Assembly (NCBI RefSeq): GCF_009730915.1
Contig: NC_052475.1
Location: 23,559,016-23,623,015 of the forward strand
Length of the DNA: 64,000 nucleotides
From: Dioscorea cayenensis subsp. rotundata
Taxonomy: Eukaryota; Streptophyta; Magnoliopsida; Dioscoreales; Dioscoreaceae
Direction: 5' to 3'
The notes beneath the pieces were generated by a model, which saw only the letters and a program-made list of their open reading frames with translations, was not told the origin of the DNA and did not search any database. Shown here piece after piece: positions 38,701 to 51,833 of the stretch. Position 1 is the first letter of the stretch; each line of letters begins with the position of its first letter. A program made the position numbers and the translations under genes.

Positions 38701-41700
38701 TTTTTCAGGACTGTATGGTCTGAAGTCAGACCCTCATGATGTTGTTGAACTTGTGGATGAGGTGTCCTTGAGCGAACTTCTTGATGGAAGTTACACCTAT
38801 CCCAAGTTATGCCCAGATAAAGGGAAGAAAACTGGAAACTCCAGTGAAAGTATTCTAGTCTCTGTTAGAAAGGCTTGTAGTATACTTATGCCCCATAGTT
38901 CAGTTGATAGCGGTGGCAGTAGAAAAGCTTCCACAAGCATTATCAACCTTAATGAGTGCTCAGGGAGAATGTCTGATTCTGACAGCATGCTCAAAACCAT
39001 TGAAGAATCAGAACCAAGCAAGGTGAGCTTAAAAGCATGAGTTTCTCCTTAGTTTTGTATTTTGCATTTTTGATGAAGATGTTCTCTTCTTTCTTATTTT
39101 TTCTTTTTCCCTATATTGGCTATTCTTAAGGGGGAGAATCTTGGTCAAGTAAACTCGAAAGGCCCTTTGTCATCCCAAGGAGATCCTGGATCGTTTGGCA
39201 CTTTCTCCTATCCATACCCTTGATGCTCTTTTGTTGGATTCAAACATGCCCTCATTTTCCTTGCAGTCTGCTACACATATGACAACTCTTCGGAGTGATA
39301 GCTTGCCCCCTTTCTCGTGGTCAGTTGGTCATAATGGAGTCTTCAAAACTAGTACTGACTCAAAATTATCCTCAACAAGGATCACGTGCCAAGGTAGATG
39401 GCTTCGACTATGGAACAATTCTCCTTCCATTAAAGATTGCTGTTTTCCATTAGTGTCAGATGCTGGGAAATGTGATAATGGGGAAAAACAATCAGACCGG
39501 AACAGGCAAAATGATAGATGATCTTGTGCAATATGTAAATGCGTTGTCTCCATCTATTAATCCTTCTGAAGACACATTACATACTTCCTATGATCCAGAG
39601 GAAGCCAAACTCTCAATATCCCCACCTCAAATGGACCATCTGGTGCTCTGGAGCCATGTAACTCTTTGAAGCACAGTTTGATGCAGGAACATGCAGAGGC
39701 TTCAGGATCACAATTTGCTGAAGGAGATTTTAGGTGTCAAGAAAAACTAACAAACTTTGATGGTCCTTTTGAAAGTGAAATAAGATATGTGGGGAATGTT
39801 GCTGGCCATAAAGATCCTATCGCTTGTAGCTCGAAGGGATTCTCAGATAATTGCTACCCTTGTAAAAGCTCTGGTGTGGACTGCAGCCAAAACTCATGGT
39901 GTTCGTCTATTTCAGAGGGGTTTCAATCAGGTGACAATTTGGTATCTGCTTGTACTTTTGATATCCCTTACTTAAAATAAATTAATGCATTTATGTAAGA
40001 TTTTTTTTTGCATTCTAGAAGAATCATGGTTCTGCTATCTACAAATAAATTGTGACGTTGCATTCTGAAGTAGGTTATCTGCTGTATTCAAATCTTATGT
40101 CTTAATATGCTGGATTTGAAGGTAAAATTAAAATTATGATGCTGTCTTATTTAGGGAAAACCAGCTATAATTTGTTCTTTAAGTCCTTTTTGGCATTCAA
40201 TGAATGTGTTTTCCTTGAAAATGCATCTAGATTTAGTCATTGTGCTACTTGATTTTGCATGATTTTGTGTTCAAGGTAAATTCAGTTGCCATATCATCGC
40301 TAGGAAAGTTGTATTGGTGAAAATAGACTAATAATGGTTACACCAAATGACCTTATTTTTGAATGAGAGTTTGGAACTTGGCTCATGAGATTGACACTTC
40401 TCTCTTCATTTACCCAATTGACCAAGTATTAGAAGACCCAATATGTTCTAGGTGGGTTTTTTCAGTTTGGTTCCTTGGTTTGGTATAATTCTGCTGTCAT
40501 AGTATTACTGGTTCAGTTTTATTTGGTCTTCTACTATGAAATTGGACCAGAAATGTACATGCAGATTTTGTCTTATGGTGATTTGCTGAAAAATTTGAAA
40601 CAGCTAGATTGGCTGTGGAAGAAGCATGAAACCTATGGGCGCTTAATGCTGTTTCATTTTGTGACATATATAGGCATGTAGAATCTTATGATTAAGGTAT
40701 GCGTCTTTGTTCCTGTGTCTGTCAAGCATTCTTGTTGTGGAAACCCTAGTTGAATTCATGATCAAACTTCTAGGGATCTCTTCTGTTGTTTGTGTGTGAA
40801 GTTCTATCTGTTTCATTCGCTCCATGCAGTATTTTTATCATTGCTATATTCTCCTTGCATGGGGTCTATACACTTGATACCATGATTTTCAACAAAAAAA
40901 TTATCTTGGCTATTAGGTCGTAGGTTGTAGAGACTTGTAAAACTTGCCGAAAAGTTATACCAGATGACATCATGTGTAATGCACTTGGTGTGCAATTGCA
41001 ATTCATCTCTGAGAACGAGCACTGGAAGTTTACTAGGTGTTATCACTGGTTTCCATCCCTCTCATATAATCGTAATAAATTGAAAATCCTTGTAAACCTC
41101 TTAAGGGTCAGTTGTGGTAAAAAATCTTTTGGTGATGGTCGCTAGGTCTGAGTTTGTGACTAGAGCTACCATTGTCGTGTGATTGTCGTTAGAGTTTGAG
41201 CAAACAGTCTGATCTATGACAGTCAATCACCTTCCGGAATTTCATCCTGTTTCTGGTAATTAATCCCTTAAGGTTGGCCTTTGTGGTTAAACTTATATGC
41301 TTAAGTTTTGTCACGACTTGGTTGGTTAGTGACGTTTCTTTGGCTTCAAGTACAGTTCCATTAAATTTTTGTATGAGAAAATTTTCCAGAAATGATTGGA
41401 TGGTACACTTTAATAATTTGTGTTTTTAATTAAGACAGAAGTTGAGGATCCTATGAACAATGGAATCTGGCATGAATTACGAAATGAATAAAAAGCATCT
41501 GATGTCGAGGAGACCGATACGTTGGAAATATATTGGTAGTCAGAATCTACCCGCTAGTGCCTGAGTTTATGAATTATGGATGCATGCTGCTTTTCTTCCT
41601 TTTTTCTTCACTTATTATAGCAACATTCTTCATGATCGATTTTGCTTGTTTCACCAACTTGTAATCCATTCTTATCAACTTGCCAGCATTATTAAGTTAA

Positions 41701-42301
41701 ATACCAAGTGGGATTGCTAAAGTAGCATTTCCAGCATTGTAATGTGAAACTCAATCTTTTAAGATCTCATTTATGCAATTATTTGTGATCAGGGTATTCT
41801 CCAAGGGCTGTGGCTGCTGCTGAGATACTCTGTGAGATGGCTAACTGTTTCAGTGCCATCAGGATAGGAGACCCAGGCAATAATAATTTCAAGTGGCCAA
41901 AGGCTCCTTCACAGAAGACCATGAAAGCTCGCAAGTCTATGTTTCCCACAGGGAAAACAGATGAACCATTTCTTGCAACTAGACACAACGATCCGATTAG
42001 AAGTGCAGGTGTACCATCCACCAGACATAAGCTTGTTGGTGAAAAGAATTCCAACCTCATCGACAGCACTTCTAGAAGTCCTGTGAGATGGTCAGTTTCC
42101 GCAGATGGTGCATCCTCCGGCAAACCTGAAAGAGAGATCCCAATCAGCCGGAAGCCTTTGCTCGGCAGTTCAGTACGACCATTAGGTCTGTCAGTACGTT
42201 CTCCGACAAGATTTGAGAGAGACGGTGAGAGTAAGCAGAAATTAAGGAGCTTTGGAGGGATTTTTATCAAGGATTGGAGCCGGGGGAGTAAGAGATTCTG
42301 A
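35730..42301 (+). CDS. Plant-specific conserved protein of unknown function, 6 exons, frame disturbed
   Basis: Family recognised from memory only as an uncharacterised, mostly disordered plant protein; no known domain is visible. Likely exons: 35730-35889, 36766-37086, 37517-37676, 38709-39022, about 39162-39930 and 41793-42301. Conserved-looking blocks are the start MDAVELPL, GLYGLKSDPHDVVELVDEVSL, LLDGSYTYP, RKACSIL, PKEILDRLALSPIHTLDALL, CQGRWLRLWN and, in the last exon, SPRAVAAAEILCEMAN followed by KWPKAPSQKTMKARKS. Problems: exons 2 and 3 do not join in frame by one base; exon 5 changes frame near 39480-39515 (one base too many) and again near 39630-39640, where an extra A would restore PPQNGPSGALEP. 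The exon 5 acceptor is also uncertain (39162 in frame, or 39131 with a missing base). Lys/Arg-rich stretches (KPKR, SKRLR) hint at nuclear location. Function is not inferred. Confidence 0.65.
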
Positions 42302-43545
42302 TTGTATATTATTGTTTCAGCTTAAAAGGCCATACCAAACAAAATCAGTTGCTTAATTATCATAATTCAGTTTTTATTAATGGCAAAAACAGATGGTTTA
42401 TGATTGCATTTGCCATCAGCTGTCCTGATTAACTGGCAATCTACCTGGAAAGCTTAGGTTTTCTTTGTTTGTATGTGTTTAATCATGCAGCAGTTGGGGT
42501 TATGTGCAAGTTTGTAGTAGCTCTTTTTCCTCTCTCTCTCTCTCTCTATCTATCTATCTATATATATGATTTCTTGCCTCTTTTTAGGGTTATTTGATTA
42601 TTATTTTATTACCTTTTATGGATTTATAGACATTTAGAAGAAAAAGAACCAAGGATACAAAAATTAAAGGGTTATGGGTTCATCAACCTGTTTATTTCTT
42701 TAGAACATGTAGACAAGCACTAGTTATTAATAAATCCTCAAAATGGTAATGGTAATTTGAATGATATGTGGGCGAGCCTAATTGCAAATAATGAAAAGGC
42801 TAATGCCAAGTAGGTTGGCAGGACCCAAAGTCCAGGTCAGACCAGCTTCATTCCGATTTCCAGACACTCCGGACAAACAAGAGTTCACGTGAATCCGAAA
42901 CCGTCCAAAGAGCCCATAAGCGCCCGTGAACACATGCTCAAGCACAACTCCCAAACTTATTTTATCTTATTGTTCGCTTCGCTATATATCATATATATAT
43001 ATATCCACTCAAAACATAAGGTACCAACTCACCAACCAATTTGGTGGTGACTTTATACTGCTCTAAATCAATCAAAGAATTTCTTATGAATAAACAACAC
43101 TTATGCATTATATGTGTGCATGTACGTCTACTCGCATATGAACTTTACATATATATATATAATTAAGAGACTAAATGGTATAAAAGCAGAACTTCTTCAT
43201 TACATGTTAAAGAATTTGATCAATAAAACATCAACTCATTATTTATTAAATCTTGAACAATTTTTTGGATTTTTCAATTAAACCCATGAAAATACATGTT
43301 GTCTTGTCTCTAGTGTTTGTATTTCTCCAATCATCTCTTTTTACTGTTTGACGTGATTTAGGCAGAAGTCTGAACAGTCCACCAAAGGCAAAGGTTATGC
43401 ATGTCCCACACGTAACAATAATAGTGTTAATAAAACAAGAAAATAAACAAATAAATGCAAACAAAAAAGATAATTAATAATTAATAATATCATTATTATT
43501 ATTCCATTATTATTAAATAATAATAATAATAATAATAATAATAAT
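42302..43545. other. Convergent intergenic region
   Basis: Lies between two convergent genes and holds their 3' UTRs. A compound CT / CTAT / TA microsatellite is at about 42530-42568, and an ATT/AAT trinucleotide run at about 43515-43545 lies just beyond the ABCG stop. No coding frame supported. Confidence 0.6.
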
Positions 43546-45317
43546 TTATTTCTTACACATGGAGGCCCGCCGAGAAAGCACAAGCCAATAGAGCAAACGA
43601 TAGACGAAGAAAAACCCAAACAAGACCTCAATGCACACCCACCTCTGTCCCTCCTTTAACCCCCGGCGAGCCAGCACGTCGGCGCCGGTCACCATGCACG
43701 TCGACACTCCATCCTCTCTCTCAAAGCACCTTGCCGCCGCACACCCATACTCATTCTCCAGCAGCGCATCAAGCGCATACTTATACGGTGACAAGTAATG
43801 TGCGAACAACCAGTACGAAGGCATGCTTCCCATTGAGATGAAGTAGCCGGAGAAAAGAAAGAATCCGGCCAATGACACCATCACCAGTGACGTTCCGGCG
43901 ATGTAATCCGGCGCTAGAGAACTAACGAAGAGAACGAAGGAGTTGGCTGTGAGCACTACCACCCAAACTATAAGCACAAAGCATGAGAATGCCTCCCAAG
44001 TGAAGCAAAGACCAACTAAAAAGTAAACAGAGGCGGAGTACAACAATGAAATGCAGAGAAGGTAAGGGATGAAGACCATTGTAGTAGCAAAGAGATGAGA
44101 AGAGAGACGGTAGAGACCGGAAGAAGCCTCACGGAGGAGAATGGGCCTCTCACCGACGAAGATAGGGAGAGTTTCAGTGGTGGAAGAGAGGAGAAAAGTT
44201 AGAGTGAAAGCGAAGAGACCCAGACGTTTGTCAATGCCTTGTTTGGTGTAGCCCATGTTAATGTAAATAGTGCCGAGAAGGAAGCCGACGCCAAGTGCTT
44301 CGATGGTGTTGGTGAGGAGAAGCTGGCGAGTTCGGTAGATGAGTTTCCAAGAACGAGAATAGAGTGTGAGGATCTCGTGGGGACGAGAGCTGGTGTAGGT
44401 GACGGACATGCAAAGGTGGCGGTTGTGATTATGAGAAGGTATATTAGTTAATGGAGGATCAGGGGGAGAAGAAGAAGAAGAAGAGTGGAGATGAGAGAGG
44501 AGTTCCATGGCGTACTCTAAAGGGTTGAGTTGGGAGGGGAGAGGGAAGCCGGAAGAAAGGAGGAGGGAGGAGAGGGAATGGAGGTCGCCATGGTGGAGGA
44601 GAGAGCCGTTGGAGAGGAGGAGAATGGAGTCGATGGTGGAGAGGAGTTTGGAGCTGGGTTGGTGGATGGAGAGGATGATGGTGCGGTGGCGGGAGAGGGA
44701 GAGGGAGCGGAGAGTGAGGAGAAGAGAGAAGGCGGTGGAGCTGTCGAGACCGGAGGTAGGTTCATCGAGGAGGAGAATGGAAGGGTCGGAGAGAAGGCTG
44801 AGGCCGATGGAGATGCGGCGGCGTTCACCGCCGGAGAGAGAGGAGGAGAGAAGGGAGTGGGAGAGATGGGAGAGGTGGAGAGAGGAGAGGAGGGAGGAGA
44901 CGGTGGAGGAGATGGAGGAAGGAGAGGAGGAGGAGGGGAGGAGAAGAGAAGCAGTGAAAGTGAAGGTCTCGGAGACAGTGAGGAGAGGGAGGAAGAGGTC
45001 GTGTTGAGGGACGTGGGAGGAGATGCGACGGAAGAGGGAAGGACGGAGTGGGGTGGAGTTGAGGAGGAGATGGCCGGAGGTGGGGGAGGTGCGGGCGGAG
45101 AGGATGTCAAGGAGAGTAGACTTGCCGGCGCCGCTTGGGCCGACGATGGCAAGGAGTTGGGAAGGGTAGGCAGTGAAGGAGATGTTGTGGAGAATGGAGG
45201 AAGGTGGTGGACGTGGAGTGAGTGGAGGAGGTGGAGTGGAGAAGAAGCTGATTGTTTGGTATAGGAGATGGAGTGTGCTGTTAGTGTGTAGGTTTTTGGA
45301 GGTTCATGATAATGATC

Positions 45318-45355
<38 letters not shown>

Positions 45356-45377
45356 GATGATGGTTGAGGTTGGACAT
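43546..45377 (-). CDS. ABCG: Half-size ABC transporter, subfamily G (WBC type), with apparent N-terminal frameshift
   Basis: A membrane ATPase exporting lipids, hormones or other small molecules; ABCG half-transporters work as dimers. Order is nucleotide-binding domain then six-helix ABC2 membrane domain, the reverse of most ABC proteins and diagnostic of subfamily G. On the minus strand: Walker A GPSGAGKST (45141-45115), signature LSGGERRR, Walker B with LLLDEPTSGLDS, then H-loop SIHQPS, followed by the membrane part from about 44450 to the stop. No intron. A single frame runs from about 45303 to 43546, but its only plausible start, the ATG at 45377, lies in another frame. MSNLNHH, 13 glutamines and TYTLTAHSISYTK are in the ATG frame; SILHNISFTAYPSQLLAIVG is in the other. 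A missing base between about 45190 and 45255 is implied. Corrected length is about 610 residues. It resembles the intronless AtABCG4/8/10 group (recalled). Confidence 0.92.
45318..45356 (-). repeat. Polyglutamine (CAA)13 microsatellite at the ABCG N terminus
   Basis: Thirteen TTG triplets on the plus strand, read as 13 consecutive CAA codons on the coding strand. Upstream of the start (45395-45455) the leader is a long CT-rich tract. Confidence 0.9.
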
Positions 45378-47554
45378 GGTAATGAAGGAGGAGGTTTGGA
45401 TTGGGATGGTGGTGAAGAGGAAGAGGAAGAGGAAGAGGAAGAAGAAGAGTGAAGATTGGAATGGGTGAGCATGTGAGCTGGCTTATGCATGATGATGAGT
45501 GGGGAGTGTGACACAAAAGGATGAGGAGAGTATGGGTGATTAAATTATTTGATTGTTAATTAGTTGTGGAGAAGGCTTTCTTGATTGTTTGTGTTACTTG
45601 AAGTTAATTTTTTTACTGTAATTTTTTTTTTTTAAGAAAATGAAATCGGACTAGTGATATACTTGAAAATTCGAGAAAAATAAATTGAAGGAAAATTTGT
45701 GATTAGTTATAAATTTAGTTGGATTTAATGTGAGAATTGGTCTGACAAAATAATCATGGAAAGATGATGCTACATGGAGTCTATTTATTTTTCTGTATAG
45801 TTTTCATTTACTTGCCAGAATATATATATATATATATATATTTTATGAAAGCAACAAAAGTCGCCCACAAGGGGTGTCAAAACTTGTCAGGATAATTTTT
45901 AATCACAACTTATGGCTAAGCTGCATTTTGAGTTTTATTATTTTTGATAGGTCACAATATTTGGTTAGTTATTACTTTATGTAGATATGTTATTACTTAT
46001 TTGTATTGATTTATCTTATTCTTTTAAATCAATAAAAATAGTTGAATTTAAGAAAGGAGGATATATAAAATGTGTGCCTGTGCATTGAGCATAACTAGGT
46101 TCATTATAGATAAAGTAAAAATAAATTTGGTTGAATTTGAATACAAGTTCTATTTCTTTTGTTTGGATTATATAAAGCTAAACTTTAGCATTTCATGCAT
46201 GGTTGCTCAGCTACACATATTATGCTAACGAGTTTTAGTGAGTCACTCTTTTTGTCTATCACATTTACTAATAAAATCTACAATTATGACTCACTGTCAC
46301 TTGATCTATCATCTAACCAAGCTTAAGAAAGATATTAGAAACAAATTAAAAAGAAATGGAGATCTGACTTATTATAATGCAGAAAAAATTTCACCCATAT
46401 TATAATGTAATACATTTGGATATAAACAAGAAACAATGGTTCTCTATCTGTAAGTGACTACAAAATGTTAGCTAGAAATCAATCCTAGTAATATCCTTGA
46501 AGATGAAGTTCATTTAAAGGCCTTCGATTACAAAATCAAACAGCCCATTCTTTAAAAGGGCTCTTACTGAAATTCTAAGATGGGCCTTTGGGCTCTCTCA
46601 AAACAAAGCCCATGGTGGCCACTCTCCCAAAATATAAATTAAACCCAAAATATATTCCTTTTATATAATTTAATTTGTATTATATAGATAAATTTTTATC
46701 TTATGTATTTTGACATGACAAACTATTATCTATTCTAAGCTATTTCTTTGTAAAAATTTTATTTTTAGTTATATGTATTCAAATTTTCTTTTTTCCACCT
46801 TTCGTAATTCACAAAGTATTCATGAATTAGTGAGTTGAGTACTGATTGTTGTGTTACAGGGAACATTTTTTTTAATATATATTGATTTGTCTTGAATTTA
46901 TGTCTTAGCTCATGTGAAACAATGTCTTATTTGTGGTCAATGGATTATAATAAGCCATTAAATAAAGACAATAACGTAATAAATACATATATATATATAT
47001 AATTTAAATTTAAACGAGAGACAACCATAAATTATCTTGAAAAAATTTTGTTTATATTTTATTTTATGTTTTTTTTTTTATAATTACATGTTCATATTAT
47101 TTTATAAAAAATAATAAATCATCATATTTACAAAAAAAGAACATATAATATCGTAAATATAATATATAAAGTGATAAGATACATGGTGGACTAAAGTCAC
47201 AAGTAGTGAATGAATGAATCTACAGACAACGAGGTAGTAAATGAATGAAGTTTTAGTTAAAAAGAGGGCGAGGGATAAATAAAAAAACAAATAAGAGGAA
47301 TAGTGATAGTTGTATAATACTCCCAAAAGATAATAGTTGGTGGAGATCCTCCGTCTATAGCAGTGACTATTAGATCTCTTTTAGTTAAATTCACAGCGTA
47401 CAGTAAAAAAACACGCACTAGTACTAAAAGTATTGCATAAAAAGATTTAGTTGTGTTTGATTATTATCATTAAGTCCTCCACCTGATCATTTTCGATCGG
47501 TAAACTTCCTAGGTCATTCAATCAAATTAATTTAATCAAGTAAACACTTTGTTT

Positions 47555-47589
<35 letters not shown>

Positions 47590-47677
47590 TAGTCTATTTG
47601 CTCATATATGCCGGTGCTGGCTAGCTAATTCCGTTGTGAACTCAAATGTAATGTACCAAAGAGTCAAAATATAAGAC
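45378..47677. other. AT-rich intergenic upstream of ABCG
   Basis: Holds the pyrimidine-rich ABCG leader (about 45395-45515) and then AT-rich sequence with TA microsatellites (45821-45841, 46987-47001, 47559-47588). No gene recognised. Confidence 0.6.
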
Positions 47678-47685
47678 CGACCAAC

Positions 47686-48321
47686 CAGGGGCGGACCCAC
47701 ATGGGGGCCAGCCCGGGCTGGCCGGCCGGAAAACTTTAGAAGAACCGTGTCTAATAATATTTTTTTATATGAATATTAATGTTTAATAATATTTTGTTTG
47801 TGTTTAGTTAACATGTAATGGGTATGTGCTTGAGTGGTTTATGGGAGTTGAATGATAGGAGCTCACCAGTGGTTCAAAATCTTGGAGTTTCGAATTGTAA
47901 GTTTTTTTATTAATTTTTAGTAATTAAAAACAAGGTTTTTTCTTTCAAAAAAATTGTGGAAATTTTTAAAAATTATATAACAAAAAAATAATGATCTAAA
48001 CTTTATGATTTTTTTAATAATCAACAAAAAATTAAATTAATAATGTGGCATTGAAAATTTTTTCTTATTTAAAAATTACTAATTTTTTTTAAGTTTAAAT
48101 AAAGTTTGAAAAAAATTGTTTCAAAACATCCCTCACAATTATAGTAGTTGACTTCAACCCCTTTCTATCGATGAGTTTTGGTTTCTGCCCACGGGTCGTA
48201 GTTGGATCGAGGAGAGGTCGTGGTTGAGTTAAAAATCTGAAAAAATTAAAAGGGTGATGAATATGAAAATATTGACTTTTATTTAAGCCCGGGCTGAACT
48301 AAATTCCTAGGTCCGCCACTG
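47686..48321. mobile_element. Non-autonomous hAT-like element, copy 1 (636 bp)
   Basis: Terminal inverted repeats CAGGGGCGGACC at the left end and CAGTGGCGGACC as the complement of the right end (11 of 12 match). Flanking 8-mers are CGACCAAC (47678-47685) and AGACCAAC (48322-48329), an 8-bp target duplication with one mismatch. CAGGG-type ends and 8-bp duplications are hallmarks of hAT transposons. There is no transposase frame inside; the interior is AT-rich. A related copy lies at 57944-58600. Confidence 0.85.
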
Positions 48322-48329
48322 AGACCAAC

Positions 48330-48934
48330 TATAAAGTATAAACTAACTAAACTAATGATGTTCATTATAAACTCAATTGGTTCGACTCAATTTAACTCAC
48401 AATTCAAGTTCAAAGCACCCATCACACAAACACATCCATGCATTGGTATTGAGAATGCCTACAGATTCCCCTACACTTTACCTTTCTTCCCCATTAAAAC
48501 CTCAAACTTGTTTGTTCATCTCCTTCAATGCATGTATGGCATGCAATGCATCACTTATTTTGGGTTTTTTTCCTTTTTTTCTTTTTGGATTTATGTGACC
48601 TTGAAAGTAGTTCACAAGATATAAATACATTTTTACTTTTGGTCTTTGTTTTGTCCCTTGATGAAGACACAAAACATAAGATCCTCTCTTTATTCTTTTG
48701 TCTCAATCTATGCATTAGTACATGAACCTATTACAACTATCTTGGGATAATTTCAACTGAATTACTTGGGCTCTAGGTCATTTCATTTTAAAAATTTTTT
48801 CTTTTTTGTTGCTTTGAGTTTTGAGTTTAATGAATATGAATATGGTCCAGTTAGTTAGCAAGCATATAAAAAAACTAAAATTTGTTTAATTTGAGAAATA
48901 GTATACTAAAACAAATGATCAAATTAATTAATAA
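48330..48934. other. Intergenic
   Basis: AT-rich with one moderately complex stretch (48360-48730) whose overlapping open frames show no recognised protein features. Treated as non-coding. Confidence 0.5.
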
Positions 48935-49130
48935 AGAGCGGACTTCTTTGCTTTGCTAGCAGGTTGGGGTCTTTGGGCTCCTAGGAAACTTTTATCTTTG
49001 TTCTTTTATTTTGATTCTTTGTTTGGTGTTTGTATTTCTTTTGTACTTTGTCAGCTTTCATTTTTTGTAGACTATTTTGTTATTGTTTTTTTTAATATAT
49101 ATAATTTATCCACTTTTGAAAAAAAAAAAA
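48935..49130 (+). mobile_element. 3'-end fragment of a LINE
   Basis: T-rich sequence of the kind found at plant L1 3' ends, finishing ATTTATCCACTTTTGAAAA with a poly(A) run to 49130. The last part matches the 3' terminus of the LINE at 13348-17229 (GTTTATCCACTTTTATTC then poly(A)). Only about 200 bp is present, as in heavily 5'-truncated insertions. No target duplication was found. Confidence 0.55.
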
Positions 49131-51833
49131 TTAAGATAATACAATAAATTTAAAAGATACAAAACATGAAATACAAAAAAAAATTACTAGAATAAAGATA
49201 GCAAGTAACAAAAAATACATAATATGAGTGCACTAGATTAATATTAATACAACAAAGTAGTGCCAGGGTCTAAGAAGACCTCTGGACGTAAAGTGAATCT
49301 TCTTCGAGAATGTATCTTGCATTCATCAAATTATGACGTTAATTATTTTTAATAAGTATATATATATATATATTAATAAGTATATTAATTACTTAAGTAC
49401 TTAAACTCGACATGTAAGGAAAAAAATAAATTCCAAACATTGAATGCAATATACATTTTATCATATTAAAAAATTATTTTTAAATAAATTCCATCACTGT
49501 GAATTAGGAGTATAATATTAGGACGTTAATTAAGAATAATATTCAAAAGTTGATAGAGTCATTCATGGCTTCAAAGTCTTGAATTTCATTCAGTGAAGGA
49601 CAAGATTTGGATTGAAGTGGTTCCTTGAAAACCTCCACTACACATCCCAATGAGTTGAAGCATCCAATCACAACCAGAAGGTCTTAAACATGAAAATGAA
49701 TTAATTAATAAATAAATCACTCTTATTTATATTGCCCGGGCCCATTTGTCCTTGGTCAAGACAAATATATAATCAAAATAATTAAAGGTTGAGTGGTATT
49801 AGGCTAAAGTTACTTTCATGATTCACTAACCGCATTAGGGTTGGAACTTGAAACTTGAGAAAAAAATAATAATAAAAAAAATTTTAAGTACCGCCCACTT
49901 ATCTACTTTCTTAGTGCTTCTATAACCAGTTTAATTGTACTCTTATACTCATGATAAATAATCTTAAAAAATAAAAAATAAATCTTCGTGTTTTTTTAAA
50001 AATCCAACACTCCTCCAAATATTGTAAATATTTATATATTATTTTAAAGAAAAAATTATATAACTATTTTTATTTTCGGATGTGCATTTGTGAAAAAATA
50101 ATAATAATTCAGTTATTTAAAAAAAAATAATTCATTCTTATATATCCATAAAACTCTTTTTTACAAATATAAACACTTTATGGAATGGACTACTTAATTT
50201 TTTATTTTTAAATTAAAAAAATAAAATACTAACTTTCTTATTGCAGATGTAGTAATATTTTTTCTCTAAAATATTTTTGCTTTTATTTGATTTACTAATT
50301 TATTTTTAATTATAATTGAATGCTAATGAAATGGTCGATAACCCATAAAATAAATCAGAGGAGTATTTGGGCAAAAAAACAAATATTGTTCTCACATCAA
50401 ATGTAACATCTAATTTTGCACAAGTGTAGATAAGCAATTTTCTCAATAATTTAATAATAATACAATGCAAAAAAGAAAAGAAATGTTACTTATGATCACA
50501 TATGATATAACATAGAGTTGTAGAACTTTTGACTTAGGAAATGCAATTACAATTTTTTTGGGGGTTATGCCTGCTAAATAACAAATAAAAAAGTATAAAC
50601 TTTTAAGTGTGGTGTCTCCCCTATGCTGTGGACCACGTACAATTAATTAATGGGATTCATGCATCGTTAAGAGGCCTGCTTAAATTAATAACAGAACAAT
50701 TAGTTAATGAACCTCCAACCCTATGCATATGGATTAGTTCCTTCCCAAGCATCACTCTTATATTATTAATTCCATTGTCATCCGACCGTTATATTTATTA
50801 AATTTTATTTTATTTGAAGTAGGACAAAACACTCCATGATACTTCAATTAGATTAAATTTTGTTTTCATAAACCAATTAAATCAAGTAAATGAAATCTTT
50901 TGATACATCCATACTAAAAATAAACAAATACCGTGCCACTTTATATTCATAATTAACATTGCAATAAAATAGAATCATATTCTGTTATTGATAAGCTATA
51001 TACTACTCTTTTTAAAATATTCATGCCGCCAAATGCATGTCCATAATCAACTTGTAATGAATGGACAATTTCTGCTGAACTTTCTTTTCAAGCTCATTTC
51101 ACTTCATTCTCATTTCCCATTATAAGAATGCAATCAGACAAGAAAACAAGCACATTTAACTTCCAAGTTAAACAAGTTTAAAAAAAATTTTACAACAAAA
51201 GACAATAAAAAGGTTCATATATTGAAGAAACACAATTTCCAAGAGTTTTTTAAAAAAAGCCAGTATTAACTCTTTCATTAAAAGTTAGCATTCAAATAAA
51301 ACGAAAAACCACAAGAGAAGAGGAAGCAAAGCACAAAGCCATGCAAAGAGAAAGCAGCAGCAGCAGCATCGGATTCGCTGGCCCCAACCACAAACAAGCG
51401 TATCAAGATGCAGAGGCCTCTCACACCCTCCTCCTGAGTAGGCCCCACAAACACATACACAAAACACATAACCAACCATGCAACATGCTGACAATTTTAC
51501 CTCTGCTACGTACCTCCCTCCCCAGTCCATCCAATAAAAAAGAAAAGCAAAAGTTTCACAGTAACCGATGATACTATCAAACCCACTCAAGACTCAACCC
51601 CCACTCCCCAGTGAAAACCATCTCCAGTTACACACACACACACTCTCTCTCATTCTCCATCATATCACCATCAATTCCTTTCTTATTTTTCTTTTAGTAA
51701 CTAATTAGTTAAAAAAAAATTAAAAGCATGATTTACAAAGCTTAATAAGAGGATTAAAAGATTAAGATGGATAACATCATTACACTACGTTTCATTACAT
51801 TTCATTGGCTTGGTTCCAAAGCTCGAGCATTAA
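49131..51833. other. AT-rich intergenic
   Basis: No gene recognised. The part from about 51290 to 51833 is less AT-rich and probably the 3' UTR of the MAKR gene on the minus strand. Confidence 0.55.

Noticed and set aside
44507-45264. Long overlapping open frames on the plus strand opposite the ABCG gene, rich in Arg/Glu/Gly
   Set aside because: They are by-products of the strongly CT-biased ABCG coding strand, which leaves several frames free of stops. The minus strand carries Walker A, signature and Walker B motifs.
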